Positions 13,101 through 28,100 of a DNA stretch of 64,000 nt are shown piece by piece. The notes under the pieces are model-generated. The model searched no databases and was not told the origin of the DNA. It worked only from the letters and a program-made list of their open reading frames with translations. This stretch comes from Arion vulgaris. Its lineage: Eukaryota; Mollusca; Gastropoda; Stylommatophora; Arionidae. The DNA is taken from contig CM036759.1 of NCBI GenBank assembly GCA_020796225.1, forward strand, positions 868,001-932,000, given 5' to 3'. Position 1 is the stretch's first letter. Each line of letters starts with the position of its first letter. The translations under genes and the position numbers were made by a program.

Positions 13101-16100
13101 TTAGTAAGTCAGTCAACCAGTCAATCGCTACCTACATCAAGACTAGATAATATGAATTCACTTACATCAAGACTAGACCAACTATAGTATGAATTCACTA
13201 ACTACATCAAGACTAGACCAACTATAGTATGAATTCACTAACTACATCAAGACTAGATCAACCATAGATAGTATGAATTCACTAACTACATCAAGACTAG
13301 ACCAACCATAGATAGCATGAATTCACTAACTACATCAAGACTAGACCAACCATAGATAGCATGAATTCACTAACTACATCAAGACTAGACCAACCATAGA
13401 TAGTATGAATTCACTAACTACATCAAGACTAGACCAACCATAGATAATATGAATTCACTAACTACATCAAGACTAGACCAACTATAGTATGAATTCACTA
13501 ACTACATCAAGACTAGACCAACTATAGATAGCATGAATTCACTAACTACATCAAGACTAGACCAACCTAGTAGTATGAATTCACTAACTACATCAAGACT
13601 AGACCAACTATAGTATGAATTCACTAACTACATCAAGACTAGATAGTATGAATTCACTAACTACATCAAGACTAGATAGTATGAATTCACTAACTACATC
13701 AAGACTAGACAAACATAGATAATATGAATTCACTAACTACATCAAGACTAGACCAACTATAGATAGTATGAATTCACTAACTACATCAAGACTAGATAGT
13801 ATGAATTCACTAACTACATCAAGACTAGACCAACCATAGATAGTATGAATTCACTAACTACATCAAGACTAGACCAACTATAGTATGAATTCACTAACTA
13901 CATCAAGACTAGATCAACCATAGATAGTATGAATTCACTAACTAAAATCAAGACTAGACCAACTATAGTATGAATTCACTAACTACATCAAGACTAGACC
14001 AACTATAGTATGAATTCACTAACTACATCAAGACTAGATAGTATGAAATCACTAACTACATCAAGACTAGATCAACCATAGATAGTATGAATTCACTAAC
14101 TACATCAAGACTAGATAGTATGAATTCACTAACTACATCAAGACTAGATCAACCATAGATAGTATGAATTCACTAACTACATCAAGACTAGATCAACCAT
14201 AGATAGTATGAATTCACTAACTACATCAAGACTAGACCAACCATAGATAGCATGAATTCACTAACTACATCAAGACTAGACCAACCATAGATAGTATGAA
14301 TTCACTAACTACATCAAGACTAGACCAACCATAGATAGTATGAATTCACTAACTACATCAAGACTAGACCAACTATAGTATGAATTCACTAACTACATCA
14401 ACAGACCAACTTAGTATGAAATCCTAACTCATAGACTAGATATGAAATCACTAACTACATCAAGACTAGATCAACCATAGATAGTATGAATTCACTAACT
14501 ACATCAAGACTAGATAGTATGAATTCACTAACTACATCAGATAGATCAACCTAGATAGTATGAATTCACTAACTACATCAAGACTAGATCAACCATAGAT
14601 AGTATGAATTCACTAACTACATCAAGACTAGACCAACCATAGATAGCATGAATTCACTAACTACATCAAGACTAGACCAACCATAGATAGTATGAATTCA
14701 CTACTACATCAGACTAGACCAACATAGATGTATGAATTCACTAACTACATCAAGACTAGACCAACTATAGATAGTATGAATTCACTAACTACATCAAGAC
14801 TAGACCAACCATAGATAGTATGAATTCACTACCTACATCAAGACTAGACCAACTATAGTATGAATTCACTAACTACATAAGACTAGACAACTAGTAGAAT
14901 TCACTAACTACATCAAGACTAGACCAACTATAGATGAATTCACTAACTACATCAAGACTAGACCAACTATAGTATGAATTCACTAACTACATCAAGACTA
15001 GACCAACCATAGATAGTATGAATTCACTAACTACATCAAGACTAGACCAACCATAGATAGTATGAATTCACTAACTACATCAAGACTAGACCAACCATAG
15101 ATAGTATGAATTCACTAACTAGATTAAGAAATGGAAATGGCTGAAAGAAAAGTGAATTAACTGACCTCTTCATCAACATGTTCCATACCATCTTCATCTT
15201 CCTTGTCTACTTCCTCTCTGTCTCTGTTGGTTGTTGTTACTGTCTGATGGAAGCTGTGTGTACTATCGATGGAGAGCTAGAGAAGCAAGCTGTGACAGAT
15301 CTTGGCGTCCTGAAGTGACATCATTGCAGGGACAATTATTTCAATACACATTAATGGTTGGCACTGCATACACATGATGTAGCAGACATATATTACAATA
15401 GTTAACTTGATGTAGCAGACAGATATTACAATAGTTAACTTGATGTAGCAGACAGATATTACAATAGTTAACTTGATGTAGCAGACAGATATTACAATAG
15501 TTAACTTGATGTAGCAGACAGATATTACAATAGTTAACTTGATGTAGCAGACAAATATTACAATAGTTAACTTGATGTAGCAGACAGATATTACAATAGT
15601 TAACTTGATGTAGCAGACAGATATTACAATAGTTAACTTGATGTAGCAGACAGATATTACAATAGTTAACTTGATGTAGCAGACAGATATTACAATAGTT
15701 AACTTGATGTAGCAGACAGATATTACAATAGTTAACTTGATGTAGCAGACAGATATTACAATAGTTAACTTGATGTAGCAGACAGATATTACAATAGTTA
15801 ACTTGATGTAGCAGACAAATATTACAATAGTTAACTTGATGTAGCAGACAGATATTACAATAGTTAACTTGATGTAGCAGACAGATATTACAATAGTTAA
15901 CTTGATGTAGCAGACAGATATTACAATAGTTAACTTGATGTAGCAGACAGATATTACAATAGTTAACTTGATGTAGCAGACTGATATTACAATAGTTAAC
16001 TGATGTTAACTTACACTAGTTAATATATGTCTGCTCCATACACATCGTATGATAAGCACTCTTTAATGATCTTTTTAATACCGTTTATTTGGGCTTGGAT

Positions 16101-19100
16101 CTATGTCAAAGAGGATTTACTACTTTGTAACCTTTCTGACTGTGTGAGGTCGTTCTGGTTTAGGAATGTTCTCAGCCCTTATAGGACTAGTCTTTTGAGT
16201 TTATTCAGTCACAGCAAGTTTATTTTGGAATCAGAACATTCTCTGCTGTTTCGAGACATGTTGTCACTCAGCAATTTCTACTCTGTATTTTCCCAGGCCC
16301 TGAGAAACACTGAACTGTGGTTGCACACAAATAGTCCAGAGGGTTGTTTCATTCAGCACTAGCAACACTTAATTTTGTGCTCGCACATCACCCACTAGTT
16401 CTTCGGATGCGTTTTCACACTATAATCAACTTTATTTGCACTTGTACAACAGTACCATGCCTGGTTGTTCCGCGAGGAGCAGTTTCAGTAGGCACAACTC
16501 TAGGTTTTGCGCTCTGCCAACATTTACCCAATAAATGTATCTGCGCTTGGCCTTCAATACAGTTTACTGCAATCTTCCCTTGTGTCATCATGACACGTTA
16601 CATCTTTTCCGATGATTCTTGCAGAGAGCTGGCAACTATGGTGCAAACATTGATTCAGTGAGACGTATCGTGTGCCTCCTTACAACTTGTACATTGTTAA
16701 TTCTTACGATTCATTTTCATTTATATCGGCTGGGAGAGATGTGCAGAAACAATCACTCTGGGATTCTGCTTGTCAGTGTTGCGAGTAGATCTCATCAAAT
16801 GTAACTACGCCTACACCACTACGTAAACCAGAGTAGCTTTCCATCAACTCCCACCCACTTAGCCAGACAAGAGCCATTGTATGTTTCCAGGGTCACCACC
16901 AGGAGGTGGGGTAGGGTCTTGATCAGTGTCAGCTCACTGAACCTGGCGCACATTGTCATTGTGACTGCGCCTGTGACCCCATTAATGATATCCAATCATG
17001 ACCAATATGCAGACATGTGTTCAATAAAATATGTGTACTGGTCAAGTAGTAAATGTACTGACCAATCAGAGTATAGGCATCCCGAGGCCAGTCAGACGGT
17101 GGATGGGCACGACATAATAAGCAAGCTTCTCTCATGGCAAGGCCAACTCCAATAGGCATACAGTCCAGGTCAGCTTCAGTGATATCTGAAACAAAAGACA
17201 GGTAACAGGAGATGGGTAACAAGAAACAGGTAACAGGAGACTGGCAACAGGAGACAGGTAACAAGAGACAGGTAACAAGAGACAGGTAACAAGAAACAGG
17301 TAACAAGAAACAGGTAACAAGAAAATACAATTTCTAACACAAATCTTCAATACTAAAGAGCTATTTGTTAAAAGTTTAAGCTGACATTATGCTATCTGAC
17401 ATAGACTGACATTATGCTATCTGACATATAGACTGACATTATGCTATCTGACATATAGACTTACATTATGCTATCTGACACATAGACTGACATTATGCTA
17501 TCTGACATATAGACTTACATTATGCTATCTGCACATACTGACATTATGCTATCGACATATGAGACTGACATTATGCTATCTGACACATAGACTGACATTA
17601 TGCTATCTGGCACATAGACTGGCATTATGCTATCTGACATATAGACTGACATTATGCTATCTGACACATAGACTGACATTATGCTATCTGACATATAGAC
17701 TGACATTATGATCGACATATGCTGACATTATGTCGAATAGACTGACATTATGATATCTGACAATAGACTGACATTATGCTATCTGACACATAGAATGACA
17801 TTATGCTATCTGACACATAGACTGACATTAGCTATCGCATTATGATGACATTATGCTATCTGACACATAGACTGACATTATGCTATCGCATTGACTGACA
17901 TTATGCATCTGACATTATGCTATCTGACATGACTGACATTATGCTATCGACATATAGACTGACATTATGCTATCTGCATAGACTGACATTATGCTATCTG
18001 ACATAGCTGACATTATGCTATCTGACATGACTGCTTATGCTATGCTGACATTATGTATCACACATAGACTGGCAGTATGCTATCTGACATATAGAGTGAC
18101 ATTATGCTATCTGACATATAGACTGACATTATGCTATCTGACATTATGACTGACATTATGCTATCTGACATTATGACTGACATTATGCTATCTGACACAT
18201 AGACTGACATTATGCTATCTGACACATAGACTGACATTATGCTATCTGACACATAGACTGACATTATGCTATCTGACATATAGACTGACATTATGCTATC
18301 TGGCACATAAGACTGACATATGCTATCTGGCACATAGACTGGCATTATGCTATCTGGCACATTATGCTACTGACATGATACATTATGCTATCTGACAATA
18401 GACTGACATTATGCTATCTGACAATAGACTGACATTATGCTATCTGACATATAGACTGACATTATGCTATCTGACATATAGACTGACATTATGCTATCTG
18501 ACACATAGACTGCATTGCTATCTGACACATACTGACATTATGCTATCTGACATATAGACTGACATTATGCTATCGCATGACACATTAGCTATCTGACATG
18601 ACTGACATTATGCTATCGACACATAGACTGAATTATGCTATCTGACATATAGACTAACATTATGCTATCTGACATATGCTATCTCATACTGAATTATGCT
18701 ATCTGACATTATGCTATCTGACAGTTAGAAACTTACTTAGTTCTGTCATAGTCAAGACCATTTTGGCAGGTTGAGAGTAGGCACATCCCAGACTTGTTGA
18801 TGTAGAAGATGAACTACTCAATGAGTCTGCTGTTAGTGACCTATGACCTGAAGAGATCACATAGAAGTTATCAAATATTGAATGAGTCTGTTGTTAGTGA
18901 CCTATGACCTGAAGAGATCACATAGAAGTTATCAAATATTGAATGAGTCTGTTGTTAGTGACCTATGACCTGAAGAGATCACATAGAAGTTATCAAATAT
19001 TGAATGAGTCTGTTGTTAGTGACCTATGACCTGAAGAATAGTGAAACACGTACAAACAAAGTACTATAGTTTTACAAAATACATAAACAGTGACGATAAA

Positions 19101-22100
19101 CAGCAACGTTTCGACCAACAAGGCCTTTATCAAGCAAGCGAACAAACAGGAGTGACAAATTAAAATGAAACACAAATGGACGACCAAATACCAACGTATC
19201 TAAGGAAAATCTGGAATAAAACGAATAACGAAATAAATGTAACACAAAAACACACATAAAAACTAGAAATAGAAAAGAAACAATGAAACATCTAGTAAAT
19301 ATATAACTTGAATACATGCAACATATACCCATATAGATTATAAAGCATGGGAAGTGAAAGTACTAAGAAGCATAAGAATGTAATACATGCAACATATACC
19401 CATAGAGATTACAAAGCATGGAAGAGAAAGTACTAAGAAGCATAAGAATGTAATACGTTGAGCCGCGTGGTCGCAAGGTACCATACAAAGAAATCAACCG
19501 ATTCTCCAGAGCAAATCGACTACGATCATCAGAGGAACATGATCGGATGGCTGTGACCTGGACATCGCAAGCTCCTGAATGGCCAGTATCATTGAAATGG
19601 GTAGCTACAGGGTCACAGAGCATTGGCGTATATCGCGCAAGTGTTGGGCGAATCGGTCACTAAGTCTCCTGCCGGTTTCCCCAATATAGGCCTTGTTGCA
19701 CCGCTTGCAGATAATGGCATAGATAATATTACGGGACTCGCACGTGAAACTGTCTTCAACAACGAACGTGGCTTTTGGAAAAGACACCGTGCAGGTCTGT
19801 ATTACATAAGCACAAGTGTTGCAGCGCCGACGGCCACACTGGATGGTGCCAAAATGACTATGGATGTTAGGCTTGAGGCGACTGTGAACCAACATATCCT
19901 TAAGGCTTCTGTCCCGTCTGTACGCCACCAAAGGATAGTGTTGGAAGATTGAACATGTATCAGGATCAGACTGAAGAATGGAGAGATGACGGAATAAGAC
20001 TTTCTTCACAAGGGAACTATGAGGGTGGAAAGTTAAGACAAGTTTCACCCTGTCAGAATTGGAAGTTCTATGCTGGTTAGAGAGAGCCTCCTGGCGAGAA
20101 ATTTGCTGACGCGCCGCATAGCAGAAGCAAGCACCTTATCCGGGTATAGCGCTTACGAAAGAAATCCAGCATCTCGTGAGCTCTATCGGGGAAATCGTCG
20201 TCCTCGCTAAGAGCGCGAAGCGCAAGTTGAGAGAATGGTAAAGAATCACGACAAGCCTGGGAATGGGAAGAGGTATAAAGAAGAAAACTATGTGCATCAG
20301 TAGGCTTGTAGTATACTGATGTAGTGATGGTGGATAGGCTGATAGTGATAGTGATGTCAAGAAAGTTGACACAAGAGGTAGAGATGTGAGATGTAAACCG
20401 AATAGCGGGATTGAAGACATTAATGAAATTAATGAAGCGTGACAAATCGGCTTCAGGCATATCGGTAATGCCAATACAATCATCAATGTATCTATGATAC
20501 ACAGACGGAAGGGCCATCATAGGAATTCCATACTAGGTGCTCAAGATGACCCATGAATAGACAAGCATAACTGGTTCCCATTTTAGTACCCATGCGACCC
20601 ACTGATCTGCTCAAAGAACTGGTCATTGAACTGAAAGGAGTTGAGAGTTAGAACTAGTTGAAGAGATCACATAGAAGTTATCAAATATTGAATGAGTTTG
20701 TTGTTAGTGACCTATGACCTGAAGAGATCACATAGAAGCTATCAAATATTGAAAGGATAAAGTCTTATCAGACAGCTGTTTCATCTATTTATCTGTGTGA
20801 CATTTCATCTATTACACATACACACACAAATATATATATACACACAAACAAACAAATGTGTGCTGACTATAAAGATATTCAATGTGTGTCTCTCTCTCTC
20901 TCATACATGCACACCTGTGCATACACACACACACCCACACAACAATGACACAAACACAAAGAGCAATAATATCAAACCTGCACACACACACATCAATGAC
21001 ATCACACATGTACACACAGCAATGACATCACACATGTACACACATACGCACAAACACATCAATAATATCATACCTGCAGGAGCAATCTTCTTGAGATATT
21101 TCTCCAGAGAAATGTCTGTCAACAATTCCTGACTCATTAGAACAGCATAAACCTGAGTGATGGTAACATTAGAACAGCATAAACCTGAGTGATGGTAACA
21201 TTAGAACAGCATAAACCTGAGTGATGGTAACATTAGAACAGCATAAACCTGAGTGATGGTAACATTAGAACAGCATAAACCTGAGTGATGGTAACATTAG
21301 AACAACATAAACCTGAGTGATGGTAACATTAGAACAGCATAAACCTGAGAGATGGTAACATTAGAACAGTACAAACCTGAGTGATGGTAACATTAGAACA
21401 ACATAAACCTGAGTGATGGTAACATTAGAACAACATAAACCTGAGTGATGGTAACATTAGAACAGCATAAACCTGAGTGATGGTAACATTAGAACAGCAT
21501 AAACCTGAGAGATGGTAACATTAGAACAGCATAAACCTGAGTGATGGTAACATTAGAACAACATAAACCTGAGTGATGGTAACATTAGAACAGCATAAAC
21601 CTGAGAGATGGTAACATTAGAACAGTACAAACCTGAGTGATGGTAACATTAGAACAACATAAACCTGAGTGATGGTAACATTAGAACAACATAAACCTGA
21701 GTGATGGTAACATTAGAACAGCATAAACCTGAGTGATGGTAACATTAGAACAGCATAAACCTGAGTGATGGTAACATTAGAACAACATAAAGGACATATA
21801 CTACAACAACATACTAGATGACAGATCAACTATAAGACTGGTCTACTATAGGACAACTAAAAGACTGGTCTACTAAGATGACAAATCTACTATAAGACTG
21901 GTCTACTAGAGGTCAGATCTACTATAAGACTGGTCTACTAGAGGTCAGATCTACTATAAGACTGGTCTACTAAGATGACATATCTACTATAAGACTGGTC
22001 TACTAAGATGACAAATCTACTATAAGACTGGTCTACTAGAGGTCAGATCTACTATAAGACTGGTCTACTAAGATGACATATCTACTATAAGACTGGTCTA

Positions 22101-25100
22101 CTAGAGGACAGATCTACTATAAGACTGGTCTACTAAGATGACAGATTTACTATAAGACTGGTCTACTATAAGACTTGTCTACTAGAGGACAGATCTACTA
22201 TAAGACTGGTCTATTCGAGAACAGATCTACTATAAGACTGGTCTACTAGAAGACAGATCTACTATAAGACTGGTCTACTAGAAGACAGATCTACTAAAAG
22301 ACTGGTCTACTATAAGACTGGTCTACTATAAGACTGGTCTACTATAAGACTGGTCTACTAAGATGACAGATCTACTATAAGACTGGTCTACTAGATGACA
22401 AATCTACTATAAGACTGGTCTACTAAGATGACAAATCTACTATAAGACTGGTCTACTAAGATGACAGATCTACTATAAGACTGGTCTACTAGAGGACAGA
22501 TCTACTATAAGACTGGTCTACTATAAGACTGGTCTACTAAGATGACAGATCTACTATAAGACTGGTCTACTAGAGGACAGATCTACTATAAGACTGGTCT
22601 ACTAGAGGACACATCTACTATAAGACTGGTCTACTATAAGACTGGTCTACTATAAGACTGGTCTACTATAAGACTGGTCTACTATAAGACTGGTCTACTA
22701 GATGACAGATCTACTATAAGACTGGTCTACTAGATGACAGGTCTACTATACGACTGGTCTACTAGATGGCAGATCTACTATAAGACTGGTCTAATATAAG
22801 ACTGGTCTACTATAAGACTGGTCTACTAGATGACAGATCTACTATAAGACTGGTCTACTAAGATGACAAATCTACTATAAGACTGGTCTACTAGAGGTCA
22901 GATCTACTATAAGACTGGTCTACTAGAGGTCAGATCTACTATAAGACTGGTCTACTAAGATGACATATCTACTATAAGACTGGTCTACTAGAGGACAGAT
23001 CTACTATAAGACTGGTCTACTAAGATGACAGATTTACTATAAGACTGGTCTACTATAAGACTTGTCTACTAGAGGACAGATCTACTATAAGACTGGTCTA
23101 TTCGAGAACAGATCTACTATAAGACTGGTCTACTATAAGACAGATCTACTATAAGACTGGTCTACTAGAAGACAGATCTACTAAAAGACTGGTCTACTAT
23201 AAGACTGGTCTACTATAAGACTGGTCTACTATAAGACTGGTCTACTAAGATGACAGATCTACTATAAGACTGGTCTACTAGATGACAAATCTACTATAAG
23301 ACTGGTCTACTAAGATGACAAATCTACTATAAGACTGGTCTACTAAGATGACAGATCTACTATAAGACTGGTCTACTAGAGGACAGATCTACTATAAGAC
23401 TGGTCTACTAAGATGACAGATCTACTATAAGACTGGTCTACTAGAGGACAGATCTACTATAAGACTGGTCTACTAGAGGACAGATCTACTATAAGACTGG
23501 TCTACTAGAGGACAGATCTACTAGAGGACAGATCTACTATAAGACTGGTCTACTATAAGACTGGTCTACTATAAGACTTGTCTACTAAGATGACATCTAC
23601 TATAAGACTGGTCTACTAGAGGACACATCTACTATAAGACTGGTCTACTATAAGACTGGTCTACTATAAGACTGGTCTACTATAAGACTGGTCTACTATA
23701 AGACTGGTCTACTAGATGACAGATCTACTATAAGACTGGTCTACTAGATGACAGATCTACTATAAGACTGGTCTACTATAAGACTGGTCTAATATAAGAC
23801 AGATCTACTATAAGACTGGTCTACTAGAGGACAGATCTACTATAAGACTGGTCTACTAGATGACAGATCTACTATAAGACTGGTCTACTAGATGACAGAT
23901 CTACTATAAGACTGGTCTACTATAAGACTGGTCTACTAGATGACAGATCTACTAAAAGACTGGTCTACTATAGTCTGTTCAACTTGTCATGCCCACAGAT
24001 AAAAATTTGTATCTTTGTAACCATCTGATTAAATAACTTGAAAACTTGCATGTGAACTACACATGTTCCTGACCTTACAAAATATGTTTTGCCATTCAAA
24101 CAATCATACCATCTAGAAGTTTCCTTCTTTGTGCTATATATTTAACGCGTCCATTGGCATGGTTGAAGAAAACTCATGTTTACAGCCATTTAATATATTG
24201 ATGACAAAAATAGCAACATTCAGGATGAAATCCATAGTTTTTTTTAACGATTCTTGCATTTTCCATGCACCAAATAGAATCGGGCTTGAACATGGTAATT
24301 AAATGACGTCATAAGTGAGACACAAACTTTTAGTTAATGGCGTATATCGAAATTAGTGTGAGGCTATTGGGTCCAATTGTTGACTTCTCAAAACAGACAT
24401 TGATATAACATTTCTAATGAGTTTGAAGTTACAATGCAAAAGTGTCATTAATACTATATGTGCAGTTCTGCAAAGAGGCACATATATCTCTCTCTTTATC
24501 TCTGTCGTACTGTTTCTGCCATTTTTATCATTCTTATTGTGATATATAAACAGCCTTTGCCAAGAACGCTTGTTTTATGTTACAATCTTAAGTACCATTT
24601 GGAGCTCTAGTGCTTGTCCTTCGGCGACGTATCCTATTTCAACCAGCGTTTACTGGGTTCGCTCTCCGTCAACCTCTGACTGTTTCCAGCCAACCTGCAA
24701 GACAGCAGGTTGCTATTTTCTTTTAGAGTAGCGACCCTTAGACGACCCACCCTCCCGGGCTGTCGAGCATCATCTGGCCAGCTTGCCGGTCTTTTGTGGA
24801 CTACTTGGTTTTCCGTCTGTCGAGTTTTTTGTACGGTTTGCTCCGCTAGTCTTTGATTGTCCCCAATCTAACCACAAGGCAGTAGTAGTTCGCTACAAGC
24901 GGAAACGCGCACTGGATTCAAGTCTCTGCTGGGCTTTCCAGTATTTTCAGCAACTTTGTGTGGAACGCTCACCCACACACCTGCCACAATCCCTCACCAT
25001 CAGCGCTGTGCCCGTCTACCAACCAGAGGGCCCACCCGTGCATCGTCCGCATGCCTGCTCGTTCTGTCCTCGTACCTGTCCCACCAATTCCATCAGTTCT

Positions 25101-28100
25101 CACCGTGCTCACATTTACCAGCCTCTAGACTGTCCGAACACTGGGCTCAACTCAACCCCCAAATCGCTCCGGTTTCGCCCTATGTGGGCCCACATGCAAA
25201 TCATCTTGGGCCCAAGTCTTGCTCCACGCGGGCCCACGTCTCTTCTCTGGATGCACCCTTCATCCCTTTATGGTTATTCCTTCAGCTTTTCCCATTGGCC
25301 GGAAGAGGCGTGCATTAATAGTCACTCTGAGATTCCGCTAGTCTGCGTTGCGGGCGGATCTCATCCAATCTGACTACGTATGCATCCCTACCCACTCCAG
25401 AATAGCTCTCCCTCAATCCCTATCAGCTTAGCCAGACAGAAACTAATGTCTGTTACCAGGGTCACCATGTGGAGATGGGGTAGGATCTTGATTAGTGCCA
25501 GTTCACTAATCCTGGTGCGTCGTTGTCCCTATGTGCATTTGACCCCAAGCACATATCGGTCATCTGTACCACAGTATACTTCTTCTTCTGCTTTCTCACT
25601 AAATTGGGATTTCAGATTCTCTAAAGGCAGCCGTCTGCCTCAGATTATCAGCCACGCCATACAGTTTGTCTTGGATGCTGGTGTAAGTGGGCCACCTCTT
25701 TCTTCTCAAGTCTGCATACTGGGGCAGTTCTGTAGGATATGTTCTGTTGTCATACTCGCCAAGCCACAGGGGCACAGGTCGTTGGAGCCTATTTTGAATT
25801 TAGTGTACAGGTTTACCACAGTATACAAGAACCATAGTAAAGAGCTATTTTATTGTAGTGATACCCCCTACAACATATGTTAACACACGCACAATGTACC
25901 CAAGAGGTAGCGATTTGAAAAGAACATCTCCAAGTAGCTCCGCCATTGCCAATCCCAAGCCTGGACGCGAAGGGGGGATGGCATTATGCCATGGCAGCTA
26001 ACTTTAACTGTAATGTAAGTTATTTAAAAAACAATAATACAACTATGTCTATATTTCCTGTATTTTCTATGACTATTGCAAGTATCAACATTGGTCCCCA
26101 TGTATGAGCTGGGATGATACGCCTTTGAATGAGACTTGACATCAAATGTCATATTGGTGCATTACTGTAAAAACTAAAATTTTGTATCAGACTCGCCAAA
26201 TATGCAGCCAACATCAAAGGAAACCGTTATATTACAAAATCCAGGTTTCCTATAGAAATTTCTTCCATCAGACATTTGCGTCGGTATAATTCTAAGATTG
26301 GGTGCAAAGTTTCGCTACTGTAGAATAGATGGTTTTGCTACAATTCGCACTGGACTGTGGGCATAAATTGTTGGACTATAGATGACAAATCTACTAGATG
26401 ACAGAGCTACTAAAAGACTGGCCTAATATAAGACTGGTCGACATTTATAAGACAGAGAGAAAATAACATTGACTTACAGAGATGACTTTCCTGATGTTCT
26501 CACAGACCAGAGGTATGTATGGCATCGGAGGATTAGGATTTTGATCTGCACTGAGTGCCTGTGTGATCCAGCCCATAACAGATGGAGCTTGTGTTGGGAA
26601 GATTTGAGGGTACTGCATCTTCTGCAAGTCAGCTAGATATCAGGTGAGAATATTGTATGAATAATGTTAGCACAATTTCAGATCAAGACATGGATGAGAC
26701 AAGACATGGATGAGACAAGACATGGATGAGACAAGACATGGATGAGACAAGACATGGATGAGACAAGACATGGATGAGACAGGACATGGATGAGACAGGA
26801 CATCGATGAGACAAGACATCGATGAGACAAGACATGGATGAGACAAGACATGGATGAGACAAGACATGGATGAGACAAGACATGGATGAGACAAGACATG
26901 GATGAGACAAGACATGGATGAGACAAGACATGGATGAGACAAGACATGGATGAGACAAGACATGGATGAGACAAGACATGGATGAGACAAGACATTGATG
27001 AGACAGGACATCGATGAGTCAAGACATCGAAAGAGACAAGACATTGATGAGACAAGATGTGGATGAGACAAGACGTGGATGAGACAAGACGTCAATGAGG
27101 CAAGACATCAATGAGGCAAGAAATAGACAAGACAAGACATTGATGATACAAGACATTGACGAGACAAGACATTGATGACACAAGACATTGATGACACAAG
27201 ACATTGACGAGACAAGACATTGATGAGACAAGACATTGATGAGACACGACATTGATGAGACATTGACAAGACATTGACGAGGCAAGACAAGACATTGACG
27301 AGACAAGACATTGACGAGGCAAGACAAGACATTGATGAGACAAGACATTGACGAGACAAGATGTTGAAGTGACTGTTTCACCAGAGATCTCTGATTTAAA
27401 TGTAGATGTGTCTGAGTTTCTAGTCCTATCGGAGACAGGTATTAAAACAAAGATCAAAGTTCCTATTCCTATCGGAGACAGGTATTAAAACAAAGATCAA
27501 GTTCCTAGTCCTATCGGAGACAGGTATTAAAACAAAGATCAAGTTCCTAGTCCTATCGGAGACAGGTATTAAAACAAAGATCTAGTTCCTAGTCCTATCG
27601 GAGACAGGTATTAAAACAAAGATCTAGTTCCTATTCCTATCAGAGACATGTATTAAAACAAAGATCTAGTCCTATCGGAGACAGGTATTAAAACAAAGAT
27701 CTAGTTAAAATGGAGACAGGTATTAAAACAAAGATCAAGTTCCTAGTCCTATCGGAGACAGGTATTAAAACAAAGATCAAAGTTCCTGGTCCTATCGGAG
27801 ACAGGTATTAAAACAAAGATCTAGTCCTATCGGAGACAGGTATTAAAACAAAGATCAAAGTTCCTAGTCCTATCGGAGACATGTATTAAAACAAAGATCA
27901 AGTTCCTAGTCCTATCGGAGACATGTATTAAAACAAAGCTCAAGTTGAACTCCCCCAAGTGTAAGAAAGATGTTAGAGAACAAATGATTATGCACTAAAA
28001 AATAAGGATGATTGTTTCAATCAATCAATCAAAAACTAATCATGCATGATATTGTACTCACTCTTCCACACACACACACAGACATCTGCTGACCTACTTA

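Noticed and set aside
13131..15120. CRISPR-like array of regular units
   Set aside because: Units are contiguous with no unique spacers, there are no cas genes, and the context is an animal intron.
16027..16661. Plus-strand frames of 105-111 codons
   Set aside because: They lie in the fragment related to 24600-25560 and match nothing I recognise; most likely accidental.
19623..19952. A 109-codon plus-strand frame
   Set aside because: It is antisense to the GIY-YIG part of the Penelope-like element, which has the recognisable domain.
20797..21137. Open frames around the CA-rich region on both strands
   Set aside because: Low-complexity sequence. Only 21074-21152 on the minus strand is real coding (exon 11).
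24783..25373. A 196-codon plus-strand frame rich in proline and histidine
   Set aside because: No domain recognised; it lies within retrotransposon-related sequence whose coding strand is minus.
26667..27457. Overlapping minus-strand frames with SSMSCLIHVLSHPCLV repeats
   Set aside because: Repeat translation of the 16 bp array; several frames are open at once.
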